Shown piece after piece: positions 1 to 8,232 of a stretch of DNA of 64,000 nucleotides. Location: assembly GCF_003063435.1 (NCBI RefSeq), contig NZ_NESL01000004.1, forward strand, positions 186,001 through 250,000, read 5' to 3'. The notes below the pieces were generated by a model. The model did no database searches, was not told where the DNA came from, and saw only the letters and a list, made by a program, of their open reading frames with translations. Source of the DNA: Limnohabitans sp. 2KL-1 (lineage in GTDB: Bacteria > Pseudomonadota > Gammaproteobacteria > Burkholderiales > Burkholderiaceae_C). The number at the start of each line of letters is the position of its first letter. The first letter of the stretch is position 1. The translations under genes were made by a program, and so were the position numbers.

Positions 1-30
1 GAACTGCCGTTTGTTCAGTGAGAATTTTGG

Positions 31-708
31 TTAATCCACCAGCAATGACCTGATCTTCGATGGCGCCACATCCGTCTTGAGCGCCTCGGCTGGGTACAGA
101 TGGAGGAAATCAGCACTTTGCTGGGAATCGGCATTCAGCCAGTCGTCGTATCGGTGCTCAGGCAAGACGACCACCATTCGCTTCTCATCATTCGGTTTGT
201 GGAACTGATTCATCAGCGGGTGCTGGTCCGCATTGATGGTCAACATCGTGAAGCTATGGAGTACTTCCCCTTTGGGCGACTTCCACCATGACCACAGACC
301 CGCAATCCCCATGGGCTGACCATCTGAGCGGGAAATGCGAGTGGGAACAGCTTTCCCAGATCGCCAATCGGGTTCATAGATAGCGTCCGCAGGGATGATG
401 CAGTGATGCGCCTTTTTCCACGCATCACGGAAGCTCGGTTTGGAGGCCACGGTCTCAGTGCGCGCGTTGTAGGTTTGCCTGGCGATCTTGGTGTCCGTGG
501 CCCAGTGTGGGACCAGACCGAAAGATCCCAGCAGTGCCTCGCGCTCCGGCACAGCCTCGTCACCAACGTCCGCGAATTCATGTCGACGCACGAACGGTCC
601 CAAGTAGCCAGGCCACATATCCCACTTGCCACCCTCCGGAATATCGTCCAGTCGAAAGTGGCTCTTTAGTATTTGGCGATCGCGAACGGATTCAAAGTGG
701 CTGCACAT
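31..708 (-). CDS. SOS response-associated peptidase (SRAP, YedK/HMCES family)
   Basis: This 225-residue protein belongs to the SRAP family, which covalently crosslinks abasic sites in single-stranded DNA. It begins Met-Cys, so Cys2 would become the N-terminal catalytic residue after Met removal. Other family residues are visible: Asn81 in TYNARTET, Glu112 in YEP, and His170 shortly before a KRMVVVL segment. Length fits the family (about 220). It is the outermost leftward gene and is followed at 55 bp by the recombinase group; SRAP genes are common passengers in prophages. It could protect replicating phage DNA or belong to the host; I cannot tell which. Confidence 0.9.
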   Translation of the reverse strand: MCSHFESVRDRQILKSHFRLDDIPEGGKWDMWPGYLGPFVRRHEFADVGDEAVPEREALLGSFGLVPHWATDTKIARQTYNARTETVASKPSFRDAWKKAHHCIIPADAIYEPDWRSGKAVPTRISRSDGQPMGIAGLWSWWKSPKGEVLHSFTMLTINADQHPLMNQFHKPNDEKRMVVVLPEHRYDDWLNADSQQSADFLHLYPAEALKTDVAPSKIRSLLVD

Positions 709-762
709 GGCTCCATGCTACCAAGGCAGCCGTAAAGGGCAAAAGTCAAATTGCCATGCAAA

Positions 763-1194
763 TCACAAACAGAGAAGCGCCCGTTGGTCATCCCACAGCA
801 GTGGAGTTCCGGATGCCAGATCGAACAGGGTGACATGGTCCGGCAATGACTCGTCCAGGATGGCTGCCACGATGTCCGGGGCCAGTGTGGTGAGGTTCAC
901 CATCCTGCTCACGTAGGCGCGGTCCATCCCTTCCATCTCGGCAACCTCGGCCAGGTTCCGTGCCTTGCCGGACTCCAGGATGGCCAACCATCGATGGCCA
1001 CGAACCAGGGCCAACTGCATCGGGGTGGGCTGGTTGTCCCACGCGCGCGGCTGCAAGGCCGTGCCGTCCGGCAGGGTCACCGCTTTGCGCCGACCGCGCC
1101 TCGTGATCTTGATGGGGATGGTCACGTTCAGGCTGCCATTGCTGGCGCTGACCACATCGGCATCGCCAGTCGCTTTGATCTTGATCTCGTTCAC
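763..1194 (-). CDS. Recombinase-associated protein with ParB/KorB-like helix-turn-helix
   Basis: This 143-residue protein overlaps the 3' end of the serine recombinase gene by 4 bp (ATGA), so the two are probably translationally coupled. Residues about 80-115 read as a helix-turn-helix (LAEVAEMEGMDRAYVSRMV) like those of ParB/KorB-type proteins. The first 60 residues are basic and contain an RRGRRK patch. I do not recognise a named family. Given the strict coupling, it may act as an accessory or directionality factor for the recombinase, but this is inference. Confidence 0.7.
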   Translation of the reverse strand: MNEIKIKATGDADVVSASNGSLNVTIPIKITRRGRRKAVTLPDGTALQPRAWDNQPTPMQLALVRGHRWLAILESGKARNLAEVAEMEGMDRAYVSRMVNLTTLAPDIVAAILDESLPDHVTLFDLASGTPLLWDDQRALLCL

Positions 1195-2549
1195 GCTGCT
1201 ACCTCCTCAACTTTCTGCTCGTGGTCCGGCAGTTTGATCTCCGCAGCAAGCCTCTCAATGCCATTCGGCCGGAACTGCACTTCAATGTTGTGTGGCGTGA
1301 CCACCACCTTCTTGATCAGCAGGCGGACGATGCGCTCCTGTTCGGCTGGGAATAACTGGTCCCAGACCTTTTCAATCTGCAGCATGGCGATGCAAACTTT
1401 GGCTTCGTCTGCCTGGTTGTCCGTTGCAGTCAGAAGTTGCGCCACTCGGGTCTTGAGATCCGGGGCGCGGAGGATCAAGCGCAGCTGCTGGACCACATTT
1501 GCTTCCAATTCGATTGCTGGCAACCGTGGTAGACCGGAAGCTCCTGCGTGTTCTTTGTTTTCGCGTGTGTGGATGTAGTACCGGTACAGCTTGCCTGCGC
1601 CCTTACGGGTCCATGCCACGGTCAACGCCCGACCATCGGCGCCCTCAACGATGCCCTTGAGCAGGAAGGGAATGGCGGCGCGGGTGTTGTTGCCTCGGGT
1701 GCGCGGGCTGACTTTCAAGATGGACTGCACTGCCTCCCAGGTGCTGGGCTCAATCAGAGGCTGGTGCTCACCTTTGAACCATTCTTCCTTGTGTCTTAAC
1801 TCGCCAAGGTACGTCCTGTTGCCCAGCAGTTTGTAGATCAGGCCCTTATCGATCAGCTTTCCCTCGCGGAAATTGCCGTCCTGGGTGGTCCAGGCCTTTG
1901 ATGTGACCCCGTCCATACGCAACTCTTTCATGAGCTTGGTGGTGGAGCCCAGTTCCACGAACCGCGTGAAGATGTGCCGGATGATCTTGGCCTCGCGCTC
2001 GTTAGGGATCAGGCGGCGGTCCTTCACGTCGTAGCCTAAAGGTGGCACGCCACCCATCCACATTCCTTTGCGCTTAGACGCCGTGATTTTGTCGCGGATG
2101 CGCTCTCCGGTCACCTCCCGCTCGAACTGCGCAAAGGACAGCAGCACGTTGAGCATCAACCGGCCCATGCTGGTCGTGGTGTTGAACTGTTGTGTCACCG
2201 AAACGAAGGACACACCGGCACGTTCGAATACCTCGACCATCTTGGAGAAGTCGGCCAGGCTGCGAGTGAGACGGTCAATCTTGTAGACCACCACGATGTC
2301 AACGCGGCCTTCCTCGATGTCATTCATGAGCCTACGCAGTCCAGGGCGTTCCATGTTGCCGCCAGAGAAACCGCCATCGTCATAGTCGTCTGCTACCGGA
2401 ATCCAGCCCTCGCTGCGCTGGCTGGCGATGTAGGCGTGACCAGCTTCCTTCTGGGCATCGATGGAGTTGAAGGACTGGTCCAGGCGTTCGTCGCTGGACA
2501 CGCGGCAGTAAACGGCGCACCGCTGGCGGCGCTTGAGAACCTCGCTCAT
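1191..2549 (-). CDS. Large serine recombinase (prophage integrase)
   Basis: This 452-residue protein has an N-terminal resolvase/invertase catalytic domain with the nucleophile serine in the CAVYCRVSSDE segment (Ser18 region) and the helix segments VVVYKIDRLTRSLADF and FAQFEREVTGERIRDK typical of the domain. A Recombinase domain follows (residues about 170-280), then a basic C-terminal region. It would catalyse integration and excision between attP and attB using a 2-bp crossover. Its start overlaps the end of the DUF2924 gene by 4 bp. It is the only complete integrase in the prophage, so I infer it is the prophage integrase. Confidence 0.9.
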   Translation of the reverse strand: MSEVLKRRQRCAVYCRVSSDERLDQSFNSIDAQKEAGHAYIASQRSEGWIPVADDYDDGGFSGGNMERPGLRRLMNDIEEGRVDIVVVYKIDRLTRSLADFSKMVEVFERAGVSFVSVTQQFNTTTSMGRLMLNVLLSFAQFEREVTGERIRDKITASKRKGMWMGGVPPLGYDVKDRRLIPNEREAKIIRHIFTRFVELGSTTKLMKELRMDGVTSKAWTTQDGNFREGKLIDKGLIYKLLGNRTYLGELRHKEEWFKGEHQPLIEPSTWEAVQSILKVSPRTRGNNTRAAIPFLLKGIVEGADGRALTVAWTRKGAGKLYRYYIHTRENKEHAGASGLPRLPAIELEANVVQQLRLILRAPDLKTRVAQLLTATDNQADEAKVCIAMLQIEKVWDQLFPAEQERIVRLLIKKVVVTPHNIEVQFRPNGIERLAAEIKLPDHEQKVEEVAA

Positions 2550-3046
2550 TTGCGTGCTCCCTTCTTCGCCGGCGTTTTAGGTACTGCGGTGGTCTTCAGG
2601 CCAAAGAACACCGGCCCAGACCAAGCGGTGCCGGTGATCTCCTTTGCGATGCGCGAGAGGCTGCGGTACGGGCGTCCCTCATATTCGTAGTGGCCCTCGA
2701 CCGTGGCCATCACCTGGTATTCCTTGCCTTGGTACTCGCGGGTGAGGATCGTTCCCGCCATTAGATGGAAATCGCGCTCCAGCTTCTTGTTCTGGCCGGA
2801 ATCCATGATGGCCTGGATCCTGCGCTTGTTGCGGTCGACCATGTTGCGATCGATCTTGCGGAACTCGATCTCCTGCAGTCGGAAAGCGATGCGCCGTTCT
2901 AGGAACTGGCGGTTGTGGGTCGGGTTGTCTGCCCCAAACAGGCTCTTCCAGAGGGCCTTGATGTCAGACATCGACAAATCGGGCAAGGAGGTGATTTGTG
3001 CCAGCACCGACGGAGGCGTGGCATAGGGTGATTGCGTGGTGGTCAT
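2546..3046 (-). CDS. DUF2924 domain protein, recombinase partner
   Basis: This 166-residue protein matches the DUF2924 pattern: MSDIKALWKSLFG near the N-terminus, then a basic middle segment (RRIAFRLQEIEF) and a C-terminal RPYRSLSRIAKEITGTAWSG segment followed by an Ala/Lys-rich tail. The longer reading frame to 3163 is open, but the ATG at 3046 has a GGAG box nine bases upstream and gives the conserved start. DUF2924 genes repeatedly sit just upstream of serine recombinases in prophages and islands, so a role in recombination is inferred; the biochemical function is not known to me. Confidence 0.85.
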   Translation of the reverse strand: MTTTQSPYATPPSVLAQITSLPDLSMSDIKALWKSLFGADNPTHNRQFLERRIAFRLQEIEFRKIDRNMVDRNKRRIQAIMDSGQNKKLERDFHLMAGTILTREYQGKEYQVMATVEGHYEYEGRPYRSLSRIAKEITGTAWSGPVFFGLKTTAVPKTPAKKGARK

Positions 3047-3258
3047 TTGGACTCCGTGACTTTGGTTGACGGGTCCGTATGAACGCTCTGGTGGCCGGAA
3101 TAGCCAAGTCCTAAATGGCTCTTGGAGGCCGCATTTGCGGACTTCGCGACAGATTGATCCCACACACGGGATACGCCCCGCGCCAGCAGGGCAGTTACCT
3201 CATCCATGCGCTCTGATACGGTCATGGAGTCGGGTGGGCGGCGGTTGATTTCTTGCAT
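3043..3258 (-). CDS. Small hypothetical protein upstream of DUF2924
   Basis: This is a 71-residue product if started at the ATG at 3258, which has an AGGA box about ten bases upstream. A longer frame to 3321 exists but has no better start. It overlaps the DUF2924 start by 4 bp, indicating one leftward operon with the recombinase. The sequence is polar, with an amphipathic N-terminal half (SERMDEVTALLARGVSRVW), and has no recognisable domain. I do not know its function. Confidence 0.6.
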   Translation of the reverse strand: MQEINRRPPDSMTVSERMDEVTALLARGVSRVWDQSVAKSANAASKSHLGLGYSGHQSVHTDPSTKVTESK

Positions 3259-3415
3259 TGGTTGCCAGTCCTTGATGTTCAACGATCGAAGGAAAAAATT
3301 GTCCCCGGGGGACCATGGCAAGGCCAGTGGGAAGTTTGGGACTGGCTCGGAGAGATGCGGAGAATTGCCGACGGCCGCAAAAAGCGGGTGGCATTGACTT
3401 CAAGAATTGATGGCG

Positions 3416-4327
3416 CTATCGATTCAGAGGTTGACCATTGCGCGTGAACCGATCAAACGTATCCTCTTCTGCCTCATCATCTTCGTGTGTCGGGCGTCGC
3501 CATTCAGCCTGAGGCAGCAGCAGCAAAGTGAGCTTGTAGTCGTATTGACCAGCGCTTTTGACCAGCTCTTGAGCGCGGACATAGCCTGGTTCGTTGGCGA
3601 GCCAAGTGTTGGCTCGAACATCTTGCTGGCTAACGGTCGTTTCTGCATTGGTGCTGTGGGCCAACGCCGTTCTTGGAAGCTCAATGACGTTCTTTCGGGT
3701 GGCGAAATATGCCCTTGACTTGAATGCATCCTCGTTCGATTTGGCCCAGAGCATGTGGTCGTCACGGCTTGCTATCAGGATCGCGCGCTCTGGCGCGATG
3801 TCGATCCACCGCAGAGCCGCTGCGGTGAGCGAGACGCCGTATCGATCTGCGCAATGTCCTATCAGATCAAAGCTGATGGGCTGGCCGTTGACTTGTCTAC
3901 GGAAGTCATCGTACGGCATCAGCAGTGTCGATGCGAATTGATCTGCCTCGGCTTCGATGTCCCGTTTACTGCGTTCACCCGTTGAGATCTCATCGTCGAG
4001 GCAGGCGAACTCATTCTGGAGTTCCCGATGCACCATGTAATGCCCCAATTCGTGGGCGACCGTGAAACGCTGCCGCCCCTCCGAGCCGTTGCCGTCGTTG
4101 TAAACGATGAGCCACTTGGTCTTTGACTTGTTGGCTTTGAGCATTCCCTCGAAGCCATCAATGCGCTCGCCCTGGATCTTGGTGATAGGGGAGTCTGGGA
4201 AGCGCTGGTGCGTGTATTCAAGCGCCAACTGTTGTACGTCCACCGGGTATCGATTAATGCCCAACACCTGGTTGAGCATTTCCGAGATTTGGTTGGCAAC
4301 AGCCATCGGGCGCTTGTGCTTGGTCAT
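3416..4327 (-). CDS. ImmA/IrrE family metallopeptidase
   Basis: This 303-residue protein carries the zinc metalloprotease motif HELGH (His92, Glu93, His96) with a third-ligand region AEADQFASTLLMP about 40 residues later, as in ImmA of ICEBs1 and IrrE/DdrO-type proteases. Such proteases cleave a partner XRE repressor after DNA damage. The gene overlaps the XRE gene by 4 bp, so repressor and protease are co-translated. The C-terminal 100 residues are unrelated to the catalytic core and rich in charged residues. This pair probably sets lysogeny or controls the divergent cassette. Confidence 0.9.
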   Translation of the reverse strand: MTKHKRPMAVANQISEMLNQVLGINRYPVDVQQLALEYTHQRFPDSPITKIQGERIDGFEGMLKANKSKTKWLIVYNDGNGSEGRQRFTVAHELGHYMVHRELQNEFACLDDEISTGERSKRDIEAEADQFASTLLMPYDDFRRQVNGQPISFDLIGHCADRYGVSLTAAALRWIDIAPERAILIASRDDHMLWAKSNEDAFKSRAYFATRKNVIELPRTALAHSTNAETTVSQQDVRANTWLANEPGYVRAQELVKSAGQYDYKLTLLLLPQAEWRRPTHEDDEAEEDTFDRFTRNGQPLNR

Positions 4328-4644
4328 TCGTCTTCCCAGGCGTCCAGGATTTTTCGCAGCTTCTTCTTTTCGAGGTCTGGCAGCAATTGGTATTTGCGGA
4401 AGAAAGCTTCGTCAGCTACTTTGTTGTTGGGGGTTGGCTCTGGAGAGCTGACCAAAAATTCAGCAGTCACGTCGAGCGCTACAGCCAGTTTGTTGATTTT
4501 TTCCAAGGATGGATTGGCCTGTTCCCTGTTTTCCAGCTCCCATAGGTAGCTCTTACTGGAATCGGTCATTTGGGCCAACTGCTCAAGACTTAACCCTTTT
4601 GAATTACGAAGGTGCTTGATTTTTTCACCGAGAGGTGATGCCAC
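4324..4644 (-). CDS. XRE-family repressor (ImmR-like)
   Basis: This 106-residue protein has a classic Cro/CI helix-turn-helix in residues 6-62 (LSLEQLAQMTDSSKSYLWEL) with a short charged C-terminal tail that would be the site for the ImmA-type protease. It is the first gene of the leftward lysogeny operon and faces the gene at 4874 across a 229-bp divergent promoter region containing a perfect 7-bp dyad (4751-4766). By analogy with ImmR-ImmA pairs it should repress both directions until cleaved. Confidence 0.88.
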   Translation of the reverse strand: MASPLGEKIKHLRNSKGLSLEQLAQMTDSSKSYLWELENREQANPSLEKINKLAVALDVTAEFLVSSPEPTPNNKVADEAFFRKYQLLPDLEKKKLRKILDAWEDE

Positions 4645-4750
4645 TTGTCGCTCCTAACTTGTCCACATGGATACCCACAGGATACCACCATATCGAACGA
4701 ATCCGTACCTGCTTGACATGATCAGCAGCCGCCAGTAATAATCCGCACAA

Positions 4751-4766
4751 GTTCGTTTTAACGAAC
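4751..4766. promoter_or_regulatory. Inverted repeat, probable XRE repressor operator
   Basis: GTTCGTT and AACGAAC form a perfect 7-bp dyad separated by TT, in the divergent region between the XRE repressor and the rightward cassette. A further half-site (CGAACGA) lies near 4694-4700. Size and position fit a Cro/CI-type operator; binding by the adjacent repressor is inferred. Confidence 0.55.
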
Positions 4767-4873
4767 GATTCCGGTCGGTGGAGTATTTCGGCTCCCCTGA
4801 CTCTACGGTGGCAAGGCCATGGATGCGCAAGACAAGGATGCGCACGCAGGCCATAGCGACAAGGAAAAAACAA

Positions 4874-6121
4874 ATGTCAGCCTTCAACTATCGCGATCTC
4901 GTGCGCCAGGTGCGCAACCAGTACTGGGAGTTCTACTTCCAGGCCCGAAAAATCGAATTGCCCGAAGGGGCAACGTGGTCTCAACCCGAAAAGGACGTTC
5001 AGGCCAACATTCAAAACGGCTTCGAAGCCTTGGATGAGGGGCGGCTGGACTCCGTTTACGCTGAACTGCGCCGAGTGAAGTTCTTGGCCACTGTGCGCGG
5101 GGTCCAGGCCCTGCGCAACACGGTGCCATTGGGGCATGCGATGTTGGACGACTTTGAGCACCACATCAGTGACGCCGAGCGGGCGCTGTGGGCGTTGATC
5201 AACTGGCCCACCAAACTTGCTGAAGCCGAGTCCATCATGCAGGCCGATGCGGAAATTGGAAAGCGCTCATGGCGTCGTATCCAGCTTCCGCCTGGGCAAG
5301 AGTTGCACCATGAGGCTGTCGACATCGACCCCCTGCGCAAGGCCCTGGCTGAAGCCTTCACACCCAAGAAAGGCCGACCCCGTGCATGCGAGATTGACGT
5401 GCTGACACGCCATCTCGACGGTGGGGTTCAGTTGGACATCCGCGTGGAGGACAACCTTCAGCGTAGCCTTGAGTTTGGGGCCGATGACAAGACGATGTGG
5501 CGTGACGTGCGTCCGCCCCTTCGTATGACCGCAATCATCTACTCAGAAAGTGGGGTAATTGACTTGTTGGTGGTGGGTGGTGAGAAAGCGCGGCAGAAGC
5601 TGATTGGCCCCCTGGGCACGCATGTGTTCAAAAAGCCCCTGGAGCCGATGGCTGTGAATCAGCCGCTCTTTCTGCTCAACCGATTGCGTGAAGGTGTCGT
5701 GCCGGACGAGCACAGCGGACTGGATCTGCATGACCATGGGGTGATGAAGGTCCGGCTCTCCGAGTGCCGCCTCCGCTCGGTTCAAAGGCCCATGTGTGAT
5801 TACGTAGTCAAGCCGCCAGCGGACAAAGATGCGCCTGATGCATTGGAGTGTGTGCGTGTGCAACACACAGCGACGCTCATGGGCACTGGCTTCAATTTCA
5901 TCAGCGCAACCGTGAGTCTGTATTTCATGCCAGAGGGGGACTCCAAGAAAGGTCGGGCGCTGCACATCGGTTTGAAGCCGACGGGCATCAGCAACCTGCG
6001 GGACATGGATGAAGAGGATGCCCGACTGGCGGAAAAGCTCGTACTGGCATTGGGGGTAATGCAGCAGCCACCGACCGCAGAAGCAGCCGATCAACCTGCA
6101 ACTGCCGTTGAAGGCGCCTGA
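4874..6121 (+). CDS. Unknown 415-residue protein, first gene of repressor-controlled cassette
   Basis: The ATG at 4874 is preceded by AAGGAAAAAACAA, a good ribosome-binding site; the open frame from 4778 lacks one. The predicted protein is soluble, with no signal peptide or membrane segment, a helical N-terminal 150 residues and a mixed alpha/beta middle with hydrophobic strand segments (AIIYSESGVIDLLVVGG). The Pro/Ala-rich tail is probably disordered. I recognise no family. It is transcribed away from the XRE-ImmA pair and is followed after 2 bp by the next unknown gene, so the two likely act together. A defence or superinfection-exclusion role is a guess from position only. Confidence 0.75.
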   Translation: MSAFNYRDLVRQVRNQYWEFYFQARKIELPEGATWSQPEKDVQANIQNGFEALDEGRLDSVYAELRRVKFLATVRGVQALRNTVPLGHAMLDDFEHHISDAERALWALINWPTKLAEAESIMQADAEIGKRSWRRIQLPPGQELHHEAVDIDPLRKALAEAFTPKKGRPRACEIDVLTRHLDGGVQLDIRVEDNLQRSLEFGADDKTMWRDVRPPLRMTAIIYSESGVIDLLVVGGEKARQKLIGPLGTHVFKKPLEPMAVNQPLFLLNRLREGVVPDEHSGLDLHDHGVMKVRLSECRLRSVQRPMCDYVVKPPADKDAPDALECVRVQHTATLMGTGFNFISATVSLYFMPEGDSKKGRALHIGLKPTGISNLRDMDEEDARLAEKLVLALGVMQQPPTAEAADQPATAVEGA

Positions 6122-6123
6122 TC

Positions 6124-7080
6124 GTGGGCCCCATCAATGCGCCTGCATTGGCGGAGCTGTCCAGGTTGCTGGAGCAGCCTGGGCATCATCTTTTGCCAGA
6201 TGCAGTGTGGGTCAGTGGCCAAGCTGAGGTGTTCAAGCATCTGAGGGATGTTCAGGCGCTGAGTCTTGGCCCTGAATTGGCCGACGGCGTGTTGTGCCCA
6301 GACTGCATGAGCGGTGCAATCCAGCCCGAACAAGTCGCACATGGATCACAAATTGAGCTTCGGGCCTACTGTGGCGAGTGCGGCTGGGTGCCGCTGGCGA
6401 AAGAGCGCGCGCGTCTTTGGCAGGCGAGCCCTGCCAAGGTTGCCGACTGGCTCAACGCGTCATTGGGATTGAGGTCGCGGTATCCGGTCACAGAGATTGT
6501 CAACGGCGTGCTGTGGCATCTGGGGGAGCGTGAATACAAGCGGCATCGTCACAGCCTGTTTTTTGGATGCCAACTGGCAGCAAACCAAGCCGAAGTGGAC
6601 AAAGCCCTTGATAAGGCTGCAGCACCCGGCATGGATCTGACCATCACCACCAGTGACATTGAAGCTCTACAGCCTGGGCGACTGGGTCGTCGGTTGTTGG
6701 TGCCCCTGAGAGCCGTTGCGCAACTTCGCAAGGGCAGCTTGGTCATTGAAAACCTTGAAGCCTATATCGATGGCCTTGCCCCTCTCGTCGTCTCAGACGA
6801 AACATCGCTGCGGCTTTTGGAAACCAAACGGGTGGCATTGATCGGCGGTGCCGAAGTCTCGCTCTCACCGCAGGTATTCAAATTCCTGAAGGTGTTGCTT
6901 GACGCTGAAGGCGATGAGGTTCACAAGCGTCTGCTTGCCAAAGCGCTTGAGATTCCAGAAAACTTTAAGTTTGCCAACATCAAAAAGCGGCACGCTGAGG
7001 TGTTCGAGACCTTTGTGCAATCAGACCAGAAGGGCTACTACTGGCTGCACCCCGACTACCTGCTATCCGAAGGGGGGTGA
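6124..7080 (+). CDS. Unknown protein with zinc-ribbon motif and winged-helix-like C-terminus
   Basis: This 318-residue product starts at a GTG two bases after the previous stop, implying coupling. Residues about 60-95 contain two CxxC pairs (CPDC, then CGEC after about 25 residues), which look like a zinc ribbon. The last 80 residues (EVSLSPQVFKFLKVLLDAEG, then a basic helix and a YYWLHPDYLL strand pair) resemble a winged-helix DNA-binding fold. The middle is unfamiliar. The combination suggests a nucleic-acid-binding partner of the upstream protein; function unknown. Confidence 0.75.
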   Translation: MGPINAPALAELSRLLEQPGHHLLPDAVWVSGQAEVFKHLRDVQALSLGPELADGVLCPDCMSGAIQPEQVAHGSQIELRAYCGECGWVPLAKERARLWQASPAKVADWLNASLGLRSRYPVTEIVNGVLWHLGEREYKRHRHSLFFGCQLAANQAEVDKALDKAAAPGMDLTITTSDIEALQPGRLGRRLLVPLRAVAQLRKGSLVIENLEAYIDGLAPLVVSDETSLRLLETKRVALIGGAEVSLSPQVFKFLKVLLDAEGDEVHKRLLAKALEIPENFKFANIKKRHAEVFETFVQSDQKGYYWLHPDYLLSEGG

Positions 7081-7135
7081 ACCGATCAGCACTCAACCCC
7101 CTCAATATCAACCGCTTACTTTTGAAAGACAACAA

Positions 7136-7360
7136 ATGACTGGAAAAAACCAACACGTAGTTCGACGTGACGACCAATGGGCCGTCCGTGGCGAAGGCAA
7201 TACCCGTGACACCTCGCTGCACAACACGCAGGCCGAGGCAGAGCGCGCAGCGCGCGAGATCGCGATCAACCAGAAAAGCGAGGTTCTGATCCATGGAAGA
7301 GACGGTCGCATTCGCGATCGCAACAGCTATGGCAACGATCCATCACCGCCCAAAGGCTGA
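7136..7360 (+). CDS. DUF2188-type small protein
   Basis: This 74-residue protein has the DUF2188 pattern: HVVRRDDQWAVRGEGN, then a T-LHNTQAEAERAAREIA helix, then a short SEVLIHGRDGRIRDRNSYG strand-and-tail. The family is small, widespread and of unknown function. The ATG at 7136 has a GAAAG box nearby; the longer open frame from 6899 overlaps the preceding gene and is not credible. It is the last gene before a strong terminator, so it closes the cassette operon. Confidence 0.75.
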   Translation: MTGKNQHVVRRDDQWAVRGEGNTRDTSLHNTQAEAERAAREIAINQKSEVLIHGRDGRIRDRNSYGNDPSPPKG

Positions 7361-7387
7361 TTTGCCCAATAAGCGACCTTCAAGAAC

Positions 7388-7415
7388 GGCCCGGACTAAC
7401 CCTCCGGGCCTTTTT
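7388..7415 (+). terminator. Rho-independent terminator
   Basis: GGCCCGGA and TCCGGGCC form a perfect 8-bp stem with a 7-base loop followed by TTTTT. It ends the rightward cassette operon that starts at 4874. Confidence 0.9.
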
Positions 7416-7440
7416 GTTTCTGGCAGGTGTATTTGCCGCA

Positions 7441-7484
7441 TTTGCCCACCCCTTTAGGCCTCTTTGCCCACCCCTTTGCCCACC
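7441..7484 (+). repeat. Short direct repeats TTTGCCCACCCCTTT
   Basis: Two exact 15-base copies (7441-7455 and 7463-7477) are followed by a partial third (TTTGCCCACC, 7475-7484) immediately before the early HTH gene. They may be operator or replication-related sites; no protein in the window obviously explains them. Confidence 0.6.
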
Positions 7485-7538
7485 GGTCGTTTCCGAAACT
7501 TTCCTCACGTTTTCGCAATCACTTGAAAGGAGAAAAAC

Positions 7539-7751
7539 GTGAGTGTTAAACACCTCAATCAACGGCAATTGGCTGACCGTTGGGACCTTAGCGAGGCCAC
7601 GCTGGAACGCTGGCGCTCTGAGGGCATCGGTCCTGTCTTCCTCAAACTGCAAGGCCAGGTCCGTTACCGGATCGAGGACATTGAAGCCTTCGAAGTCAAC
7701 AGCCTGCGCCGGAGCACATCCACGCGTGAAGTAATCGTAGGTGCAGCATGA
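7539..7751 (+). CDS. AlpA/MerR-like small helix-turn-helix protein
   Basis: This 70-residue protein starts at GTG with AAGGAGA upstream. It contains LNQRQLADRWDLSEATLERWRSE, a MerR/excisionase-type HTH, followed by a VRYRIEDIEAFE wing segment. Proteins of this type act as phage excisionases or transcriptional regulators. It is the first gene of the rightward early operon, so a regulatory or excisionase (directionality factor) role is plausible. Confidence 0.8.
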   Translation: MSVKHLNQRQLADRWDLSEATLERWRSEGIGPVFLKLQGQVRYRIEDIEAFEVNSLRRSTSTREVIVGAA

Positions 7752-8227
7752 GCACCGATCTGACCTTCACGCCCGAACAGGTGCTGGCCACCCCGGCAGG
7801 CACGTTGGCGCAGCAACCGGCTGAACTGCTCTTCAGCATCAAGAGCGCCGCCGCTGATTTGTTGGCCGCTGGCAAAGCCCTGAGTGATCACATCGATCAG
7901 GCCATCGACTTCAAGTGGGGCGAGCGCGCCCGCAACCTGCGCCACGACGCTGGCAAGGACACCGGGGTCGTGCATTTCGATGACGGCGATGTGCGCGTCA
8001 CTGCAGAACTGCCCAAGAAAGTCGAGTGGGACCAGACCCGCCTGGCCGACATGACACGTCGCATTACCGAGAGCGGTGATGACCCCAGGCAGTACGTCGA
8101 GATCACCTATCGCGTGAGCGAGACCAAGTTCAACGCCTGGCCCGAAACCCTCAAGTCCGCCTTCGAGGTTGCCCGCACGGTCAAGACCGGCAAGCCCTCG
8201 TATCGCCTCGCCCTCATGAAGGAGTAA
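7748..8227 (+). CDS. Hypothetical phage early protein
   Basis: This 159-residue protein overlaps the preceding gene by 4 bp (ATGA). It is soluble and acidic at the N-terminus, with a helical AAADLLAAGKALSDHIDQAID segment and a C-terminal YRLALMKE end. It lies in the same operon as the following ATPase and probable annealing protein, so a DNA-replication or recombination accessory role is likely but unproven. Confidence 0.75.
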   Translation: MSTDLTFTPEQVLATPAGTLAQQPAELLFSIKSAAADLLAAGKALSDHIDQAIDFKWGERARNLRHDAGKDTGVVHFDDGDVRVTAELPKKVEWDQTRLADMTRRITESGDDPRQYVEITYRVSETKFNAWPETLKSAFEVARTVKTGKPSYRLALMKE

Positions 8228-8232
8228 TTGCC

